Assembly (NCBI GenBank): GCA_030748435.1
Contig: JASMLZ010000090.1
Coordinates: 1 to 40,647 of the forward strand
Reading direction: 5' to 3'
DNA from: Gammaproteobacteria bacterium
GTDB lineage: Bacteria > Pseudomonadota > Gammaproteobacteria > Pseudomonadales > Balneatricaceae
Length of the DNA stretch: 40,647 nt
The notes under the pieces were generated by a model. The model ran no database searches, was not told the DNA's origin, and saw only the letters and a program-made list of their open reading frames with translations. The number at the start of each line of letters is the position of its first letter. The stretch's first letter is position 1. A program made the translations under genes and the position numbers. Below are positions 33,968 to 40,647 of this stretch, piece by piece.

Positions 33968-34905
33968 GCGACCTTATGCAGTGGCTGGATAAGGAAGATG
34001 AAGCAGAGGTATCCCAGCAATGTGGTTACGTCGCTATTGTGGGGCGCCCTAATGTGGGTAAGTCGACCCTGCTAAATCATATTCTGGGACAAAAAATCAG
34101 CATTACCTCGCGTCGCCCCCAGACTACCCGTCATCAGATTCTGGGCATCAAAACCATAGGTGATGTACAGGTTGTGTATGTTGATACCCCTGGTTTACAC
34201 ATCGACCAGAATGACAAGGCCATCAATCGTTATATGAACAAGGCCGCAGCCAGTGCTCTGAAGGATGTGGATGCTGTGGTATTTGTGCTGGACCGAACTT
34301 GTTGGAATCAGGCTGATGAGCATGTTTTTGAAAAAGTAAAACATGTCCAGTGCCCAGTCATTATTGCTATCAATAAGATCGATATACTGGATGATAAGGC
34401 TGCCTTATTACCTTTTTTGCAGATGGTGCAGGAAAAACTGCCTAAAGCCACCTTGGTACCCATTGCGGCTAAACATGGGCGCCATGTAGAGCGAGTGGAA
34501 GAGGCAGTGTTAAATCATTTGCCACACAGCCAGCACTTCTTTCCAGAACATCAGATTACCGATCGCAGCTCACGCTTTATTGCTGCCGAACTGGTACGCG
34601 AAAAGATCATGCGGCAATTGGGTGATGAATTGCCTTATCAGATGACTGTGGAAATAGAAGAATTTGACCATGATGGTCGTGTGCTGCATATTAGTGCCCT
34701 GATTCTGGTAGAGCGCAAGGGACAAAAGCGTATTCTGATTGGTGATAAAGGTGATCGCATCAAGCAAATTGGTCGTGATGCCCGTATTGATATGGAATCC
34801 ATGTTCGACACCAAGGTCATGCTTAACCTTTGGGTAAAGGTGAAAAGTGGCTGGTCTGATGATGAACGGGCCTTACAAAGCCTGGGTTACGACGGCCTGG
34901 AGTAA
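33964..34905 (+). CDS. era: GTPase Era, 30S assembly
   Basis: Era binds the 3' end of 16S rRNA through a KH domain and aids 30S maturation. The 313-residue protein has GRPNVGKST at residues 27-35, DTPGLH near 74, NKID near 140 and the C-terminal KH2 domain with [15 protein letters not shown] around 260. It overlaps rnc by 4 nt and precedes recO by 3 nt, a classical coupling. Confidence 0.97.
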   Translation: MSDLMQWLDKEDEAEVSQQCGYVAIVGRPNVGKSTLLNHILGQKISITSRRPQTTRHQILGIKTIGDVQVVYVDTPGLHIDQNDKAINRYMNKAAASALKDVDAVVFVLDRTCWNQADEHVFEKVKHVQCPVIIAINKIDILDDKAALLPFLQMVQEKLPKATLVPIAAKHGRHVERVEEAVLNHLPHSQHFFPEHQITDRSSRFIAAELVREKIMRQLGDELPYQMTVEIEEFDHDGRVLHISALILVERKGQKRILIGDKGDRIKQIGRDARIDMESMFDTKVMLNLWVKVKSGWSDDERALQSLGYDGLE

Positions 34906-34908
34906 ACA

Positions 34909-35649
34909 GTGTTTAATGTTGGCCAGCTACAACCCGCTTACGTCTTGCATAGCCGGCCATTTCGAGACACCAGCTTAATTGTTGATGTCTGGTGTATGCA
35001 CACTGGGCGTCAGACAATGCTGGCAAAAGGGGCCCGTAAAGCCCGGGGCAAACAGCCTGCTAAACGCACCTTGTTACAACCTTTTCAACCCCTGCAGTTA
35101 AGCTACGGTGGGCGTGGTGAAATGCGTTTGCTTAACCATCTGGAAGCGGCTGGTGTACCCTTGCAGTTGCAAGGTAAAGCCCTGTATAGCGGCATATATA
35201 TCAATGAACTGGTGCTGCGGTTATTGCCAATCTCTGATCCCTACCCGGCATTATTTGCTTACTACCAAACGGCCTTGAATAAATTACAGAATAGCGTCGA
35301 CGTAGAACCCGCTTTGCGGCATTTTGAGTCTCACATGCTGGCGGAGTTGGGCTATCATGTTGATCTGACCTGCGATATGGTGACCAAGGCAGCAGTGCAG
35401 GCCCAAGCCCATTATCAGTTTACGCCTTTGCAGGGAGTATGTGAGTTGGCAACGCCCCCTGCAGCGGGCGAAATTAGTATACCGGGTTCGATATTATTGG
35501 AGTTGCAGACTGAGGATGAGTTGAGTGAGCAGGCCCGCAAGGTCAGTAAATATATTGCCAGAGCTAATTTGGACAGTCTGCTGGGTGAGCGCCCTCTGCG
35601 CAGTCGGGAGTTGTTTCAGCAGTTGCGCAGGCCGCAGCAGCATAAATAA
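34909..35649 (+). CDS. recO: DNA repair protein RecO
   Basis: RecO helps RecF and RecR load RecA at gaps. The 246-residue protein opens with the OB-fold segment (AYVLHSRPFRDTSLIVDVW, then GARKARGKQPAKRTLLQPF). It starts with GTG at 34909 behind GGAG 7 nt upstream, immediately after era. The C-terminal half is helical. acpS follows after 12 nt; pdxJ, usually between them, is absent. Confidence 0.92.
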   Translation: MFNVGQLQPAYVLHSRPFRDTSLIVDVWCMHTGRQTMLAKGARKARGKQPAKRTLLQPFQPLQLSYGGRGEMRLLNHLEAAGVPLQLQGKALYSGIYINELVLRLLPISDPYPALFAYYQTALNKLQNSVDVEPALRHFESHMLAELGYHVDLTCDMVTKAAVQAQAHYQFTPLQGVCELATPPAAGEISIPGSILLELQTEDELSEQARKVSKYIARANLDSLLGERPLRSRELFQQLRRPQQHK

Positions 35650-35661
35650 TGGAAGTCGATT

Positions 35662-36036
35662 ATGGTTAAAGCTATTGGCACAGATATCGTTACAATAGAC
35701 CGCATTAGTGCAGCAGTGGAGCGTGGAGGTGAAGGTTTTGTGGCACGTATATTGACACCTTTTGAACAGCAGCAATATGCTGCCCGTGGCAACAGCCCCA
35801 GTTATTTAGCTAAACGCTTTGCTGCCAAAGAAGCAGCAGCCAAGGCGCTTGGTACGGGTATTGGGCGTGGTATTTCCTGGCAACATATGCAAATAGAAAA
35901 TGACGATAATGGTGCTCCGTTATTGATTTTGACCGGCCCAGCAGCAGAGCGACAAGCGCAACTGGGCTCGCGCCAGACGCATATTAGTATTGCTGATGAA
36001 ACTGACCGGGCCATCGCCTTTGTCGTATTGAGCTAA
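35662..36036 (+). CDS. acpS: Holo-[acyl-carrier-protein] synthase
   Basis: AcpS transfers phosphopantetheine from CoA to acyl carrier protein. The 124-residue protein has the N-terminal AIGTDIVTIDRI with the metal Asp, and FAAKEAAAKALGTGI near 53-67, the conserved FxxKEAxxKA motif. The start has a GGAAG-type purine stretch upstream. cysM follows after 42 nt. Confidence 0.95.
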   Translation: MVKAIGTDIVTIDRISAAVERGGEGFVARILTPFEQQQYAARGNSPSYLAKRFAAKEAAAKALGTGIGRGISWQHMQIENDDNGAPLLILTGPAAERQAQLGSRQTHISIADETDRAIAFVVLS

Positions 36037-36078
36037 TAAGTTTAGGATTTTCAGGCCCTAGTCTGAAGAGGAGAAACC

Positions 36079-36978
36079 ATGACCACCCTGCCAAACTTTC
36101 CCACTATTGAAGATTACGTGGGGCAGACACCGCTAGTGCGTTTACAACGTTTGCCGGGCAATACCAGCAATACTATTTTGGCCAAGCTGGAAGGCAATAA
36201 TCCAGCTGGTTCGGTTAAAGATCGTCCCGCCTTAAGTATGATCGCAGAAGCTGAGAAGCGCGGTGATATTGCGCCTGGTGATACGTTAATTGAAGCCACC
36301 AGTGGTAATACGGGCATCGCCTTAGCGATGGCAGCGGCGATCAAAGGCTACCATATGGTGCTTATTATGCCTGATAATATGAGTCTGGAACGCAAGACGT
36401 CCATGGCGGCATACGGTGCCAAATTAATTGAGGTGACTCAGGCAGAAGGCATGGAAGGTGCCCGTGATCTGGCGTTGGCTATGCAGGCCCGGGGGGAAGG
36501 CATGCTGCTCAATCAATTTGCCAATCCAGATAATCCTTTGTCACATTACCAAACTACGGGTCCGGAGATCTGGCAGCAAACGGCTGGCAAGATTACTCAT
36601 TTGGTGAGTTCCATGGGTACCACAGGCACTATTATGGGGCTTTCAGCCTACTTGAAAGAACAAAACCCGCAAGTGCAGATTCATGGCCTGCAGCCCGTAG
36701 AAGGTGCTGCTATTCCTGGCATCCGCCGCTGGCCGCAAGCCTATTTGCCAGAGATTTTTCAAGCTCATAAGGTTGATGCCATTATCGATATGGAGCAAGC
36801 GGAAGCCGAGCAGACCATGCGTGCTTTGGCTACTGAAGAAGGTATTTTTGCCGGTGTGTCTTCTGGTGGTGCGGTGGCCGGTGCTTTGCGCTTATCCCGT
36901 CAGGTAGAGAACGCGGTGATTGTGTGTATTATTTGTGATCGTGGTGATCGCTATCTTTCTACCGGAGTATACAGTTAG
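36079..36978 (+). CDS. cysM: Cysteine synthase B (O-acetylserine or phosphoserine sulfhydrylase)
   Basis: A PLP enzyme making cysteine, able to use thiosulfate in E. coli. The 299-residue protein has the PLP lysine K47 in GSVKDRPAL, the phosphate-site TSGNTGIALA near 75, MGTTGTIMG near 180 and SSGGAV near 262. Its length and N-terminus (PNFPTIEDYVGQTPLVRLQRLPG) favour CysM over CysK. A GAGGAG ribosome binding site lies just upstream. cysM-rlmD-relA is a common order. Confidence 0.93.
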   Translation: MTTLPNFPTIEDYVGQTPLVRLQRLPGNTSNTILAKLEGNNPAGSVKDRPALSMIAEAEKRGDIAPGDTLIEATSGNTGIALAMAAAIKGYHMVLIMPDNMSLERKTSMAAYGAKLIEVTQAEGMEGARDLALAMQARGEGMLLNQFANPDNPLSHYQTTGPEIWQQTAGKITHLVSSMGTTGTIMGLSAYLKEQNPQVQIHGLQPVEGAAIPGIRRWPQAYLPEIFQAHKVDAIIDMEQAEAEQTMRALATEEGIFAGVSSGGAVAGALRLSRQVENAVIVCIICDRGDRYLSTGVYS

Positions 36979-36982
36979 GGAG

Positions 36983-37057
36983 CCTCTGCAAAATTATTAC
37001 GCTCGCCGATACGGTGTTAACAATTGGCTCGGCTTCACCCATGGCATTGGGCAGAGG
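36983..37057. repeat. Nested inverted repeats in the cysM-rlmD gap
   Basis: CCTCTGC (36983-36989) with GCAGAGG (37051-37057), and inside it GCCGA (37005-37009) with TCGGC (37029-37033). The roughly 75-bp structure fills the gap between cysM and rlmD and may be a remnant of a palindromic repeat element. Only one copy is visible in this window. Confidence 0.3.
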
Positions 37058-37077
37058 TTATTAAGGATTTTATCATT

Positions 37078-38496
37078 ATGCCACGTCTTTCACCCTTACA
37101 AAAAAAGCTTAAGTTAAAGCACAAGGACCCATCAGCCAAGCAACAGAACGCCTTGGCTCAGGCCGCAATTGACGCTGTGACCTTACCTAAGGGCAAGCAT
37201 ATTGAGTTGCTAGTAGATGATTTTAGTCACGACGGTCGCGGGGTTGGTCGTTGGCATGGCAAAACCCTGTTTGTCGCTGGCTCTCTGCCGGGCGAGAGAG
37301 TGCAAGCGGAAGTGCTGCAGGATCACAAGAATTATGCCGAGGCCAAATTGTTACAGGTAGTGCAGGCCAGTGATCTGCGCCAGCAACCACCTTGCACACA
37401 TCATCATGAGTGTGGTGGCTGTCAACTGCAACATTTGTTGCCAGAGCAACAGGTGAAGCTAAAGCAGACAGCCATTACCCAGCAGCTGTCACGCATTGCC
37501 AAGGTAGAATTACCCAGTTGGCAGACTCCTTTGGCATTCAGCTCTGAGGGCTACCGTCGCCGGGCACAGTTGGCGACGCGCTACTTTGCTGACAGTCACA
37601 CCCTGTTGTTGGGCTTTCGTCAGGCAGGGCATCGGCATATTGTGCCAGTACAGCACTGTTTGGTACTGGTGCCGGCTCTGGACAAGCTGCTGGAACCACT
37701 GCGAGAGGCTATTTTGACGGCCAATGATCCTGCTATCTATAGCCATATAGAACTAATACAGACTGAGCAACAGCTGCTGGTTGTATTGCAGGCTCAAGCC
37801 CCATTGGCAGCCACTGATATAGCCTTGTGGCATAGCTTTGCCGAGCAGCAGCGAACAGGTGTAGAAGTACGCCAAGCTGATAATAGTGTCAGTTTTTTTG
37901 GTGGGGCTGATGGTGTTTGTCAGTATCAATTACCGGCCTTGTCAGGTCAGACACGGGGTTTAACGATCGGTTTTGCCAGTCAAGACTTTATTCAGGTTAA
38001 TGCCAAGGCTAATGCCGCCATGGTACAGCAAGCTATGGATTGGTTGGATGTGCAGCCAGATGATAAGGTATTGGATCTGTTCTGTGGGGCGGGCAATTTT
38101 TCCTTGCCTGCGGCGAGTTTGGGGGCGCAGGTGCTGGGTGTGGAAGGCGATTCCGCCATGGTGCAACGCGCCAGTGACAATGCGCATCGTAATGCTTTGC
38201 AGGCAACGTTTAAACAGGCAGATTTATTTGCCCCCGATGCCAGTAAGGTCTGGCGTGGCTGGCAATTTAATAAATTGCTTATGGACCCGCCAAGAGCAGG
38301 AGCTAAAAATATAGAAAACATATTACGGGAACACAAGATCGAAAAACTGGTCTATATTTCCTGTAACCCAGCTTCTATGGCCAGAGATTTGCGAGGCTTG
38401 CAAAAGTTGGGCCTGCGAGTTGTCAGGGCGGGGTGTATTGATATGTTTCCTCACACCCCCCATTTAGAAGTAATGACCTTGTTAGAAAAAGTGTAA
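37078..38496 (+). CDS. rlmD: 23S rRNA (uracil-1939-C5)-methyltransferase RlmD
   Basis: RlmD methylates U1939 of 23S rRNA with SAM. The 472-residue protein has an N-terminal TRAM domain (about 38-98), the [4Fe-4S] cysteines C106, C112 and C115 with a fourth near 196 (VQHC), a class I methyltransferase core (LDLFCGAGNFSLP) and the catalytic-site segment SCNPASMARD near 425. The ATG at 37078 is favoured over a TTG at 37024; AAGG lies about 11 nt upstream. It precedes relA, as in E. coli and Pseudomonas. Confidence 0.95.
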   Translation: MPRLSPLQKKLKLKHKDPSAKQQNALAQAAIDAVTLPKGKHIELLVDDFSHDGRGVGRWHGKTLFVAGSLPGERVQAEVLQDHKNYAEAKLLQVVQASDLRQQPPCTHHHECGGCQLQHLLPEQQVKLKQTAITQQLSRIAKVELPSWQTPLAFSSEGYRRRAQLATRYFADSHTLLLGFRQAGHRHIVPVQHCLVLVPALDKLLEPLREAILTANDPAIYSHIELIQTEQQLLVVLQAQAPLAATDIALWHSFAEQQRTGVEVRQADNSVSFFGGADGVCQYQLPALSGQTRGLTIGFASQDFIQVNAKANAAMVQQAMDWLDVQPDDKVLDLFCGAGNFSLPAASLGAQVLGVEGDSAMVQRASDNAHRNALQATFKQADLFAPDASKVWRGWQFNKLLMDPPRAGAKNIENILREHKIEKLVYISCNPASMARDLRGLQKLGLRVVRAGCIDMFPHTPHLEVMTLLEKV

Positions 38497-38740
38497 TGGA
38501 TTGCTTTAGGGAAACGGTAAATTAAAATAGTGAGCTTGGATAGAGCGGAAGCACTATAAAATGGCATAAAGAAAAAGGAAGGATTTTTGTGATTCACAAG
38601 GCACTCATTGCAGCGCATAGTGGGGGCTATGGGCAAAATGAGCAACGCAGTGAAGTGCGAAAATAACCGACTTTATTATGTTATTTTATAATGCTTCCAC
38701 CTCTATAGTACACAAGTCTCGGTTATAGTGAATTAGCATT
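38497..38740 (+). other. Intergenic region before relA
   Basis: There are 244 nt without a supported gene. TATAAT at 38687-38692 and TATAGT at about 38725-38730 are candidate -10 boxes for relA, each with a poor -35. No terminator is visible after rlmD. Confidence 0.35.
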
Positions 38741-40647
38741 ATGGTTCAAGTACGCGATCACCACCCCATTAAGACCAATGGCAGTATCGACATCAATGCC
38801 TGGTTAGAAGACCTGACAGTGGAACTGGAAATTGCTGATGTAAGTCGCATCAGACAGGCCTGCGAAATGTCTGAGCAGGCGCTGGAAAATGCCAGCGACA
38901 ATGATGATGAATGGGACGATGCGGCTGTAGACTGTTTCCGCACGGGGCTGGAAATGGCGGTTATTTTGGCATCCTTAAAGGTCAATGAAGAGACCTTGGT
39001 GGCGGCTATTTTGTATCGCAGTGTGCGGGAAAATAAGTTACCGCTGGAAACAGTAGGTAAAACCTTTGGGCCCACAGTAAAGCAACTTATTAATGGCGTG
39101 TTACAAATGGCCGCTATTAGCAGTTTGCAATCACCGACTCGGGATAATGTTTTGGGCCAGACCGATGGTCAGTTAACTAACGTGCGCAAGATGTTGGTGT
39201 CACTGGTGGATGACGTACGTGTGGCTCTGATTAAGTTGGCCGAACGCACCTGTGCTATTCGTGCGGTTAAAAATGGCGATCGTAAAAAGCGCTATCTGGT
39301 ATCGCGTGAAGTATTTGATGTCTATGCGCCTCTGGCTCACCGCTTGGGTATTGGTACCATCAAGTGGGAGTTGGAAGATCTCTCTTTTCGTTATCTGCAA
39401 CCTAATGCCTACAAACAGATTGCCAGTTTGCTGGATGAGCGCCGTTTGGATCGGCAGAATTATATTGATTCGGTACTGGCTACTTTGCGCCAGAATCTGG
39501 GGGCAGCGGGTATCAAGGCTGATATTATGGGCCGGGCCAAGCATATTTATAGTATCTGGCGCAAAATGCAGCGCAAAAATATTGAGTTTTCACAGGTCTA
39601 TGATGTGCGTGCGGTACGTATTCTGGTGCCTCAGTTAAGTGATTGCTATACCTCATTGGGTATTGTGCATGGCCTGTGGCGTAACATACCTCAGGAATTT
39701 GACGATTATATTGCTACCCCAAAAGAGAATGGCTATCGTTCATTACATACGGCTGTTATTGGGCCGGATGGCAAAGTGGTTGAGATCCAGATTCGTACTT
39801 TTGCCATGCATGATGAGGCTGAATTGGGTGTGTGTGCCCACTGGTTGTACAAGGGTACGGATACCAAAAGCAATAATAACTCTTATGAAGACAAGCTGGT
39901 CTGGCTGCGTCAGGTGCTGGAATGGCATGATGAGGTGGGTGATAGCAGCGCCTTGGTGGATCAGGTGCGAGCTGATGTGGAACAGGACCGCATCTATGTA
40001 TTTACCCCTGATGGTCATGTAGTGGATTTGCCTAATGGTGCCACACCCCTAGACTTTGCCTACCGTGTGCATACAGAAGTAGGCAATACCTGCCGTGGGG
40101 CGAAAGTCCATGGGCGTATAGTGCCACTTACTTTTCGTCTGCAAACAGGCGATCAGATCAGTATTCTGACTGCAAAAGGGGGCACCCCAAGTCGAGACTG
40201 GATGAACTCCAACCTGGGTTACGTTAATTCCAGCCGCACCCGTGCCAAAATTGCCCATTTCTTTAAACAACAGGATAAGGAAAAGAACGCCGCGGCGGGT
40301 CGCCAATTGGTAGAACGTGAACTGCGCCGCATGGCTTTGCATGGCGTGGACGAGCATAAGCTGGCGGCTAATCTGAACTTTAAACTAGCTGAAGATATGT
40401 ACGCTGCATTGGGTGCTGGCGATCTTCGCTTGGCACAAGTCATTAATGCTTCCCAGCAGCAGCTTGAGCCGCAATTGAAGCGTCGACAGCAGATGGGTCT
40501 GGCCTTGGAGACTCGCCGTACGCAACCAGTACAGGGTGGCTCCGGTGATATTTGTATTGCTGGAGTTGGCAACCTGTTGACCAGTTTGGCGGGTTGCTGT
40601 CAGCCTGTGCCAGGGGATGATATAGCCGGTTTTATTACCCTTAACCG
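38741..40647 (+). CDS. relA: GTP pyrophosphokinase RelA, partial (runs off the window)
   Basis: RelA makes (p)ppGpp on ribosomes carrying uncharged tRNA. The first 635 codons are present. The N-terminal hydrolase-like domain has the metal-binding HD motif replaced (AAILYRSVREN), so it is inactive, as in true RelA and unlike SpoT. The synthetase domain has GRAKHIYSIWRKM, GYRSLHTAVIG and VEIQIRT, the last leading into a TGS domain (YVFTPDGHVVDLPNGATPLDF near 420). The window ends in the following zinc/helical region (CCQPVPGDD). The ATG at 38741 is chosen to fit the family N-terminus; the ribosome binding site is weak. Confidence 0.95.
   Translation, partial: MVQVRDHHPIKTNGSIDINAWLEDLTVELEIADVSRIRQACEMSEQALENASDNDDEWDDAAVDCFRTGLEMAVILASLKVNEETLVAAILYRSVRENKLPLETVGKTFGPTVKQLINGVLQMAAISSLQSPTRDNVLGQTDGQLTNVRKMLVSLVDDVRVALIKLAERTCAIRAVKNGDRKKRYLVSREVFDVYAPLAHRLGIGTIKWELEDLSFRYLQPNAYKQIASLLDERRLDRQNYIDSVLATLRQNLGAAGIKADIMGRAKHIYSIWRKMQRKNIEFSQVYDVRAVRILVPQLSDCYTSLGIVHGLWRNIPQEFDDYIATPKENGYRSLHTAVIGPDGKVVEIQIRTFAMHDEAELGVCAHWLYKGTDTKSNNNSYEDKLVWLRQVLEWHDEVGDSSALVDQVRADVEQDRIYVFTPDGHVVDLPNGATPLDFAYRVHTEVGNTCRGAKVHGRIVPLTFRLQTGDQISILTAKGGTPSRDWMNSNLGYVNSSRTRAKIAHFFKQQDKEKNAAAGRQLVERELRRMALHGVDEHKLAANLNFKLAEDMYAALGAGDLRLAQVINASQQQLEPQLKRRQQMGLALETRRTQPVQGGSGDICIAGVGNLLTSLAGCCQPVPGDDIAGFITLN

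Noticed and set aside
1-40647. tRNA, rRNA, CRISPR array, prophage or intact insertion sequence
   Set aside because: No tRNA-like cloverleaf, rRNA segment, regularly spaced repeat, phage gene or transposase was noticed in reading the window; tRNAscan-SE or a CRISPR finder would settle it.

Overview
The window is a stretch of a gammaproteobacterial chromosome, continuous and gene-dense. The blocks cobOUTCS, queCED, prfB-lysS, ygfZ-sdhE-ygfX-nadB-rpoE-rseA-rseC-mucD, lepA-lepB-rnc-era-recO-acpS and cysM-rlmD-relA are all arranged as in Pseudomonas-like or marine gammaproteobacteria. The frequent TAATG and ATGA overlaps, the moderate GC by eye and the TRAP transporter fit a free-living or host-associated marine lineage; I cannot name the genus from sequence alone.

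Layout. 1-423 is a non-coding, hairpin-rich stretch with a 26-codon reading frame and a strong intrinsic terminator. 486-4378 encodes cobalamin salvage and nucleotide-loop assembly (cobO divergent from cobU-cobT-cobC-cobS). 4479-5324 is metF. 5417-7107 is the queuosine precursor operon queC-queE-queD. 7231-9023 is an APH-type kinase translationally coupled to a TIM-barrel isomerase.

9020-19999 is the accessory part. It holds two OccR/NocR-like LysR regulators, a heterotrimeric FAD/[2Fe-2S] amine dehydrogenase of the HcnABC, opine-oxidase and D-hydroxyproline-dehydrogenase class, a second DAO-type oxidase, a TAXI-TRAP importer and a DadA-like dehydrogenase. I read it as a locus for import and oxidative cleavage of an N-substituted amino acid, opine-like or a D-/imino acid; the substrate is not determined. 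A 138-140 bp MITE-like element sits between the TRAP binding protein and the permease, inside one arm of a large intercistronic hairpin.

20194-40647 is core: prfB with its programmed +1 frameshift, lysS, ygfZ, sdhE, ygfX, nadB, the sigma-E operon, mucD, lepA-lepB-rnc-era-recO-acpS, cysM, rlmD and the first two thirds or more of relA. The sigma-E operon is unusual. The gene at the rseA position encodes an RseA-like anti-sigma domain, one membrane helix and an RseB C-terminal-like domain in a single protein, and there is no separate rseB. pdxJ is missing from its usual place between recO and acpS.

The observations I rate most worth following are the RseA-RseB fusion, the opine-type catabolic locus with its palindromic LysR operator, the MITE inside the TRAP hairpin, and the structured RNA at the left edge.
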